A stretch of DNA of 64,000 nt. It comes from an uncultured Sphingomonadaceae bacterium. GTDB taxonomy: Bacteria > Pseudomonadota > Alphaproteobacteria > Sphingomonadales > Sphingomonadaceae. Each line of letters opens with the position of its first letter. The stretch's first letter is position 1. The DNA lies in contig CALKUK010000015.1 of assembly GCA_937996655.1 (NCBI GenBank), positions 62,001 to 126,000 of the forward strand, written 5' to 3'. The position numbers and the translations under genes are program-made. Below, one piece after another: positions 58,703 through 64,000 of this stretch. A model generated the notes under the pieces. It saw nothing but the letters and a program-made list of their open reading frames with translations. It did not search any database and was not told the origin of the DNA.

Positions 58703-59929
58703 ATGGATTTTGAACATAGCGACAAGGTGAAGGGCCTCCTCGCGCAAATCAGCGCCTTCATGGATGAGCATATCTACCCGCAGGAGGAGGCCTATCATGA
58801 CTGGGTGAATGACCCTGCCAAGATCTGGCAGGAATGGCCGGGCATGGAAGATTTGAAGGCCAAGGCGAAGGCGCTTGGCCTTTGGAACCTGTTCCTGCCG
58901 CATGAATATGGGGCCTTCTCCCCCGGCCTCACCAATTTGGAATATGCGCCGATTGCAGAACTGCTCGGCCGCGTGCCTTGGGCGAGCCAGGTGTTCAACT
59001 GCTCCGCGCCCGACACCGGCAACATGGAAGTACTCGCCAAGTTCGGATCGCCTGAACAGCAGGCAAAGTGGCTGACACCGCTGCTCGAAGGCACGATCCG
59101 CTCGGCCTATGTGATGACAGAGCCGCAAGTCGCCTCGTCCGATGCCACCAACCTTGAGCTGTCGATTACGCCCGATGGCGAGCATTATGTGCTCAACGGG
59201 CGCAAATGGTGGATCTCAAACGCCATGCACCCGCGCTGCGACATCTGGATCGTGATGGGGAAGACCGATTTCAACGCCCCGCGTCATGCCCAGCATTCGC
59301 AAATCCTTGTCGAGCCCAACACGCCCGGAATCACCATCGTCCGCCATCTGACCGTGTTCGGCAGCCACAATTCGCCGGGCGGCGAATGCGAACTGCGCTT
59401 CGACAATGTCCGCGTGCCCAAGGAAAACCTCATCCTCGGCGAAGGCCGCGGCTTTGAGATTGCGCAGGGCCGCCTTGGCCCGGGCCGCATCCACCATTGT
59501 ATGCGCTCCATCGGGCAGGCGCAGCGCGCGCTGGAAATCATGGCGCGCCGCGCCGATAGCCGCACCGCTTTTGGCAAAAAGCTCGCCGACCAGTCGAGCA
59601 TCCGGCAGGACATCGCCCGCAGCTTCTGCGAAATCGAAATGTCCCGCCTGCTGACGCTGAAAGCGGCCGACGCGATGGACCGCTATGGCAACAAGGTCGC
59701 CAAGGATCTGATCGCCGCGATCAAGGTCGTCGCCCCGCAAATGGCGCAAACCGTATGCGACCGCGCCATTCAGGTGCATGGCGGCATGGGTGTGTCCGAT
59801 GATACGCCCATTGCCCGCTTCTTCACCCTCAACCGCTTCGTCCGCATCGCCGATGGTCCGGATGAGGTACATATGAGCCAGCTCGGCAAGGCGAAGATCA
59901 AGGAATATGTCGCGATGAATGAGCGGTGA
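58703..59929 (+). CDS. Acyl-CoA dehydrogenase, long-chain/ACAD10-11-like
   Basis: Dehydrogenase of 408 residues (start 58703, Shine-Dalgarno AAAGGA; an earlier ATG at 58670 is rejected). Motifs: VMTEPQVASSDATN, RKWWISNAMHPRCDIWIVMG, VFGSHNSPGGECELRFDNV and the C-terminal HGGMGVSDDTPIARFFTLNRFVRIADGP-like region. The SSDATN loop is the ACAD10/11-type pattern, in which acyl-CoAs with side groups are used. Cotranscription with the SDR gene is likely. Confidence 0.9.
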   Translation: MDFEHSDKVKGLLAQISAFMDEHIYPQEEAYHDWVNDPAKIWQEWPGMEDLKAKAKALGLWNLFLPHEYGAFSPGLTNLEYAPIAELLGRVPWASQVFNCSAPDTGNMEVLAKFGSPEQQAKWLTPLLEGTIRSAYVMTEPQVASSDATNLELSITPDGEHYVLNGRKWWISNAMHPRCDIWIVMGKTDFNAPRHAQHSQILVEPNTPGITIVRHLTVFGSHNSPGGECELRFDNVRVPKENLILGEGRGFEIAQGRLGPGRIHHCMRSIGQAQRALEIMARRADSRTAFGKKLADQSSIRQDIARSFCEIEMSRLLTLKAADAMDRYGNKVAKDLIAAIKVVAPQMAQTVCDRAIQVHGGMGVSDDTPIARFFTLNRFVRIADGPDEVHMSQLGKAKIKEYVAMNER

Positions 59930-59940
59930 TGCACCTCCGC

Positions 59941-60024
59941 CCGCTCAAGCTGAGCGTGTCGAAGCATCGTCCTCCACTTTGGTGCGCAAGTAGGACGGCC
60001 CTTCGACAGGCTCAGGGCGAGCGG
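59941..60024. repeat. Dispersed imperfect inverted repeat (CCGCTC-type)
   Basis: Left arm 59941-59964 and right arm 60001-60024 match inversely except about four positions, built around CTGAGC and TGTCGAAG. It resembles a widespread sphingomonad intergenic repeat and occupies most of the gap before the alcohol dehydrogenase gene. Confidence 0.75.
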
Positions 60025-60062
60025 ATTGGGGTCGTCGTGTACAATAACCGGAGTTCAAGACC

Positions 60063-61103
60063 ATGAAAGCCCTGCGATATTACGGCGAACGCGATGTCCG
60101 CTATGAAGCAATGGACGACCCCGCCCCGCAATCCACCCGCGATGCCATCGTGAAGGTGGAGGCCTGCTCCATCTGTGGATCAGACTTGCACATCTATCAC
60201 GGCCACGGCTTTTCAGAGGATATCGGCTTTTGCGTCGGGCATGAGGCGGTCGGTGAGGTCATGGAGGCGGGCAGCGGCGTCCACAGGCTGAAGGTTGGCG
60301 ACAAAGTGATGATCCCGGCCGCTGTGGGCTGCGGGGCCTGTCGCGCCTGTCTGGCCGGGGTCATCAACCTGTGCGAATTCGGCATGGGCGCCTGCTATGG
60401 CCTGTCGGCCAAGCTGCAGGGCTCACAGGCTGATGCGGTCCGCGTGCCCGCCGCCGATATGAATGCTGTCCGGGTGCCCGATGGCGTGAGCATGGATCAG
60501 GCGCTGATGATGACGGATGCGCTGGCCACCGCTTGGTATGGCGCGCGCAACGCAGACATCCAGCCCGGCTCCAGCGTGGCGGTCATCGGCCTTGGCCCCA
60601 TTGGCCTGATGGCAGTGGATAGTGCCTTCGTGATGGGTGCGCATGTCGTGTATGCGATTGACCCGATTGCGGAACGCCGCGCGCTCGCAGAGGCGTCCGG
60701 CGCCATCGCCCTTCACCCTGATGACGTGTTGGAACGCATCAAGGCGGACACCAAGGGCCGCAAGCTGGATTGCGCGGTAGAAGTCGTCGGCAGCGATGCG
60801 ACGGTGGATTTTGCGTTGCGGCTAGTCCGCCCGCGCGGCACCGTCTCGGTCATTGGCGTGCAGCAGTCCCGCCGCTTCCCCTTCCCGCTCGAACGCGCCT
60901 TTGCAGCGGGCCTTACCTTCCGCACGGGCACCTGTTCGGTCCCTGAAGAACTGCCCGCCCTCTTTCCGCTGGTGCAGTCCGGCCGGTTGCGGCCCGAAAA
61001 ATATATCAGCCACCGGATGCCGCTGAGCGAAGGGGCAGAGGCCTATCGCCTGTTCGAGGCACGCGAGGCCGGTGCGCTCAAGATGGTGATGATCCCGGAT
61101 TGA
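60063..61103 (+). CDS. Zinc-dependent alcohol dehydrogenase
   Basis: Medium-chain dehydrogenase of 346 residues. Catalytic zinc ligands lie in CSICGSDLHIYHG and GHEAVGEVMEAG; structural zinc cysteines in GCGACRACLAGVINLCE; the cofactor fold in VAVIGLGPIGLMAVDSAF. It is close to the bacterial formaldehyde/threonine-dehydrogenase-like group. Substrate not determined. Confidence 0.93.
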   Translation: MKALRYYGERDVRYEAMDDPAPQSTRDAIVKVEACSICGSDLHIYHGHGFSEDIGFCVGHEAVGEVMEAGSGVHRLKVGDKVMIPAAVGCGACRACLAGVINLCEFGMGACYGLSAKLQGSQADAVRVPAADMNAVRVPDGVSMDQALMMTDALATAWYGARNADIQPGSSVAVIGLGPIGLMAVDSAFVMGAHVVYAIDPIAERRALAEASGAIALHPDDVLERIKADTKGRKLDCAVEVVGSDATVDFALRLVRPRGTVSVIGVQQSRRFPFPLERAFAAGLTFRTGTCSVPEELPALFPLVQSGRLRPEKYISHRMPLSEGAEAYRLFEAREAGALKMVMIPD

Positions 61104-61348
61104 GACCGCAGGGGACGTGATCGCGTTCATTTTTTGCTGTCCTACAGCGCCCATCATGTGCCAGCGTGGGCCCCATGAAGAGTCGCCTTTGGACATGCCA
61201 AGCCGGAAGTTGACCCTTTCCTACAAAGCACGGATTTATGGGCGCTGAGGCCCTCAACTTCCTCCACTTCCAGACCTTTCAGGGGCCACCTTTCGCGATA
61301 CCATGCGGTTCTGCTAACGCATCGCGGCACAAGAGATGAGGATAAGCG

Positions 61349-61798
61349 ATGGCAGGCCGGTTTTTTGAAGAGTGGGCCGTGGGCGACCGGATGGAACATG
61401 AAATCCGCCGGACCGTGACCGAGACGGACAATCTGCTGTTCACCACCATGACGCATAACCCGCAGCCGCTGCACCTTGATGCGGAATTCGCACGGGAGAG
61501 CGAATTCGGGCAGATCCTTGTGAACGGCACCTTCACCTTCGCGCTGATGGTGGGCTTGTCTGTGGGGGATACGACCCTCGGCACGCTGGTGGCCAATCTC
61601 GGCTATGACAAGCTGGTCATGCCCAAGCCCGTTTTCATCGGTGATACGATGCGCGCGACGAGCGAAGTGGCCGAGCTGAAAGAGTCGAAGAGCCGCCCCA
61701 ATGCGGGGATTGTGACCTTCGCCCATGAACTGATCAACCAGCGCGGCGAGGTCGTTTGTCGCTGCCTGCGCACAGCACTCGTAAAACGGCGCGGCTAA
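61349..61798 (+). CDS. MaoC-family hydratase-like protein
   Basis: Hot-dog-fold protein of 149 residues (FEEWAVGDRMEHEI start, then TVTETDNLLFTTMTHNPQPLHLDAEFA). The hydratase-2 motif normally has a catalytic Asp-x-Asn-Pro-x-His; here the Asp position is Asn37 and His42 is kept, so the mechanism may differ. MaoC proteins of this sub-type sit in leucine/itaconate-type acyl-CoA pathways next to biotin carboxylases; a carboxylase gene lies downstream on the other strand. Confidence 0.85.
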   Translation: MAGRFFEEWAVGDRMEHEIRRTVTETDNLLFTTMTHNPQPLHLDAEFARESEFGQILVNGTFTFALMVGLSVGDTTLGTLVANLGYDKLVMPKPVFIGDTMRATSEVAELKESKSRPNAGIVTFAHELINQRGEVVCRCLRTALVKRRG

Positions 61799-61861
61799 AA
61801 GTCGCTTGACGCTGCGGCCCGAAGATTCAATCCGGCCCGACAGATTTTAAGGATTCGAGAA

Positions 61862-63091
61862 ATGACTCAGGCAGATGTGGTGATTGTGGGCGCCGGACAT
61901 GGCGGGGCACAGGTGGCGCTCGCGCTACGCACCAATGGCTTTGAAGGCTCGATCCTGATGATCGGCCGCGAGAGCGAGCCGCCCTATGAGCGACCGCCCT
62001 TGTCCAAGGAATATCTCGCCCGCGATAAGGAATTTGAGCGGCTCTACATCCGCCCGCCGCAGTTTTGGGTGGACAAGGATGTGACACTGAAGCTCGGCAC
62101 CGAAGTCACTGCAGTCGACGCGGGCACCCATCAGGTGACGCTCGGCGACGGGTCCGCCGTCAGCTATGGCAAGCTCATCTGGGCGGCCGGTGGCGATCCG
62201 CGCAAGCTGACCTGTGCCGGCGCTGATCTGGGTGGCGTTCATGCGGTCCGCACCCGCGAAGATGTTGACCGGCTGATGGGGGAACTTGATGCCGGAGCGA
62301 AGAAAGTCGTCGTCATCGGCGGCGGCTATATCGGGCTGGAGGCCGCCGCCGTGCTGACCAAGCTTGGCTGCGCCGTCACGCTCTTGGAAGCACTCCCGCG
62401 CATTCTCGCGCGCGTCGCAGGGCCGGATATTTCGTCCTTCTACGAAGCGGACCACCGCGCCCACGGCGTGGACCTGCGCACCAACGTGTCGGTCGATAGC
62501 CTTGTGGGCGATGCCGGCAAGGTGACCGGCGTTAAGCTGGCCGATGGCAGCGTACTTCCGGCAGACATCGTCATCGTCGGCATTGGCATCATCCCCTCCG
62601 TCGCGCCCCTGCTCGCGGCGGGCGCGGAGGGCGGCAACGGCGTCAACGTCGATGACCATTGCCGCACGTCGCTGCCCGATGTTTATGCCATCGGCGACTG
62701 CGCGGCCTTTGCCTGTGCATATGCCGAAGGCGCCGTGATGCGGGTAGAATCCGTGCAGAACGCGAATGACATGGGCACCAACGTGGCAAAGGCGATCTGC
62801 GGCGATCCCCAGCCTTACCATGCCTTCCCCTGGTTCTGGTCGAACCAGTATGACCTCAAGCTCCAGACCGCAGGCCTGTCCGTCGGCTACGACCAGACCG
62901 TGCTGCGCGGCGATCCCGCGACGCGGGCGTTTTCGGTGCTCTACCTAAAAGAAGGCCGCCTGATCGCGCTCGACTGCGTCAATGTCATCAAGGACTATGT
63001 GCAGGGCCGCAAGCTCGTCGAGGCGGGCGCGGTGATTGATCCGGCAAAGCTTGCCGATACGTCTGTGCCGCTGAAAGAGCTGATGGCTTAA
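61862..63091 (+). CDS. FAD-dependent ferredoxin/rubredoxin reductase
   Basis: Pyridine nucleotide-disulfide oxidoreductase of 409 residues, of the ferredoxin reductase type. Two dinucleotide folds: VVIVGAGHGGAQVALALR (FAD) and VVVIGGGYIGLEAAAVL (NAD). The FAD C-terminal motif YAIGDCAAFACAYAEG and the FWSNQYDLKLQTAGL segment are typical. The visible 2Fe-2S ferredoxin at 14853 could be a partner but is far away. Converges with the carboxylase gene (overlap 4 bp). Confidence 0.92.
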   Translation: MTQADVVIVGAGHGGAQVALALRTNGFEGSILMIGRESEPPYERPPLSKEYLARDKEFERLYIRPPQFWVDKDVTLKLGTEVTAVDAGTHQVTLGDGSAVSYGKLIWAAGGDPRKLTCAGADLGGVHAVRTREDVDRLMGELDAGAKKVVVIGGGYIGLEAAAVLTKLGCAVTLLEALPRILARVAGPDISSFYEADHRAHGVDLRTNVSVDSLVGDAGKVTGVKLADGSVLPADIVIVGIGIIPSVAPLLAAGAEGGNGVNVDDHCRTSLPDVYAIGDCAAFACAYAEGAVMRVESVQNANDMGTNVAKAICGDPQPYHAFPWFWSNQYDLKLQTAGLSVGYDQTVLRGDPATRAFSVLYLKEGRLIALDCVNVIKDYVQGRKLVEAGAVIDPAKLADTSVPLKELMA

Positions 63092-63999
63092 GAAGCCGTC
63101 TCTTCAACCCGCGCGAGGAGCGCTTCGACCTGAACTTGCGCCCCGGCGACGGCATTCAATTCCGCCACCACGCCATCAAAGGGCGCCACTAGCGTGTGCT
63201 CCATCTTCATGGCCTCCAGCGTCAGGAGCTTCTGGCCCTTGGTGACAGCCTCCCCTGCCGTCACCATCACGGCAATGACCTTGCCGGGCATGGGCGAGAG
63301 GATGTCGCCATCGGCAATCGTTCCGCCATGGCTGCCATCGAAGCGATAGGGTGACAGCACCCAGACGGCGCCACCTTCCGCCACCAGCATGGAGGGTGCG
63401 GGCGATGCCTCGCCGGGGCCGTGTAGTGCGACCTCGACACGGTCACCATCGAGCAGGAACGGCGCGGTGCGCTTGTCCGTCGCATTGAGACGGAAGCCGG
63501 CAAAGGACGATTTCGGCACCATCGCCATCGCGGCGCGGGTCAGGGCATGGGCAGATGGCTTGGGCTCTACCGCCATCGCCGCACCATCGCGTTCAATCAG
63601 CCCGGTATCGACATTGCCGGCCGCAAAATCGGGGTGCGCCAGTGCGTTGATGAGGAAAGCCGCATTGGTCTTTACCGGCCAGATGGCAGATTCCTGAAGC
63701 ATCTCGGACAGCAATTCCCGTGCCTCTTCCCGCGTCTCGCCCGGTGCGATCAGCTTGGCGATCATCGGGTCGTAAAAAGGCGAAACTTCGGCCCCTTCCG
63801 TGACGCCGGTATCCACACGCCCGCCCAGCCCTTCGCCGGGTTGGAAGAGATCGAGCCGCCCGATGGACGGCAGGAAGCCTTTGGCAGGGTCCTCCGCATA
63901 AAGCCGGGCTTCCATCGCCCACCCATTGATGGAAAGCTCATCTTGGGAGAGCGGCAGCGGTTCGCCGGAGGCCACACGGAGTTGCCATTCGACCAAATC
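63088..63999 (-). CDS. Biotin-dependent acyl-CoA carboxylase alpha subunit (C-terminal part, start outside window)
   Basis: Runs off the window at base 63999; the reading frame is open to the edge (DLVEWQLRVASGE, the end of the carboxylase core), so the N-terminal biotin carboxylase domain is not seen. Visible: the C-terminal part of the biotin carboxylase (NGWAMEARLYAEDPAKGFLP, RVDTGVTEGAEVSPFYDPM), a linker domain and a C-terminal biotinyl domain with the modified lysine in LEAMKMEHTL. About 303 residues. Acetyl-, propionyl- and 3-methylcrotonyl-CoA are all possible substrates. Confidence 0.93.
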   Translation of the reverse strand, partial: DLVEWQLRVASGEPLPLSQDELSINGWAMEARLYAEDPAKGFLPSIGRLDLFQPGEGLGGRVDTGVTEGAEVSPFYDPMIAKLIAPGETREEARELLSEMLQESAIWPVKTNAAFLINALAHPDFAAGNVDTGLIERDGAAMAVEPKPSAHALTRAAMAMVPKSSFAGFRLNATDKRTAPFLLDGDRVEVALHGPGEASPAPSMLVAEGGAVWVLSPYRFDGSHGGTIADGDILSPMPGKVIAVMVTAGEAVTKGQKLLTLEAMKMEHTLVAPFDGVVAELNAVAGAQVQVEALLARVEETAS

Positions 64000-64000
64000 G

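Overview
The window is a dense, GC-rich stretch of bacterial chromosome. Gene content and order point to an alphaproteobacterium of the order Sphingomonadales: hemC-hemD followed by a mitofilin-like gene, an F1-ATPase zeta subunit (DUF1476), an EipA/DUF1134 protein, an EL222-like LOV-HTH regulator, a fused cysNC, and several palindromic intergenic repeats of a kind I associate with this order. The order is inferred; genus and species cannot be read from the sequence. I see no transposase, integrase, phage gene, CRISPR array or replication origin.

Layout. 1-20.7 kb is mostly housekeeping: polA (5' end cut off), a flippase, purH, a heparinase-fold protein, rpe, rsmB, an SDHAF4-like protein, gpsA, tsaD, hemC, hemD, a Mic60-like protein, a DNA glycosylase, a 2Fe-2S ferredoxin, a lipoprotein, rlmB, an acyl-CoA dehydrogenase behind a MarR regulator, a legumain-like C13 peptidase and a fumarylacetoacetase-family hydrolase. 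20.8-29.3 kb is a leftward run: MBL-fold hydrolase, DUF4230, nadA, a heme-binding-type beta-barrel, a membrane protein, nadC, glutaryl-CoA dehydrogenase, an M20 peptidase and a type III CoA-transferase. 29.4-31.8 kb is a BlaI / M56-protease signalling operon with a perfect BlaI box and a small secreted protein that resembles the sensor's own periplasmic domain.

31.9-34.1 kb is the most unusual part. An arsenic cassette (arsR, arsC, aquaporin) lies between two direct copies of a 193-bp module. Each copy carries a dyad resembling an activator site, a -24/-12 (sigma-54) promoter and a downstream segment of about 85 nt that is not convincingly coding and folds into stem-loops with a C-rich, anti-Shine-Dalgarno-like loop. 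The activator site is identical (18/18) and the promoter-RNA part nearly so (109/110, the one change keeping a G-U pair), while the 65 bp between them has diverged. I propose twin sigma-54-dependent small RNA genes.

34-41 kb holds grxD, bolA, the ATPase zeta subunit, a quinone oxidoreductase, leuD, a TauE/SafE transporter, small membrane and secreted proteins, ygfZ, pyrC, an EipA-like protein and tRNA-Ser(GCU). 41.4-46.3 kb is sulfate activation (LuxR regulator diverging from cysD-cysNC-cysQ). 46.4-53.1 kb is valine catabolism from isobutyryl-CoA to propionyl-CoA (mmsA, isobutyryl-CoA dehydrogenase, hydroxyisobutyryl-CoA hydrolase, enoyl-CoA hydratase, mmsB) with one unknown secreted protein inside. 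53.1-57.1 kb is a probable blue-light response cluster: LOV-HTH regulator, folE, an FAD oxidoreductase, a 45-residue DUF2256 protein and an iron-sulfur photolyase. 57.1-64 kb holds acyl-CoA and redox enzymes (isochorismatase-like hydrolase, SDR, acyl-CoA dehydrogenase, zinc alcohol dehydrogenase, MaoC protein, ferredoxin reductase) and ends in the C-terminal part of a biotin-dependent acyl-CoA carboxylase.
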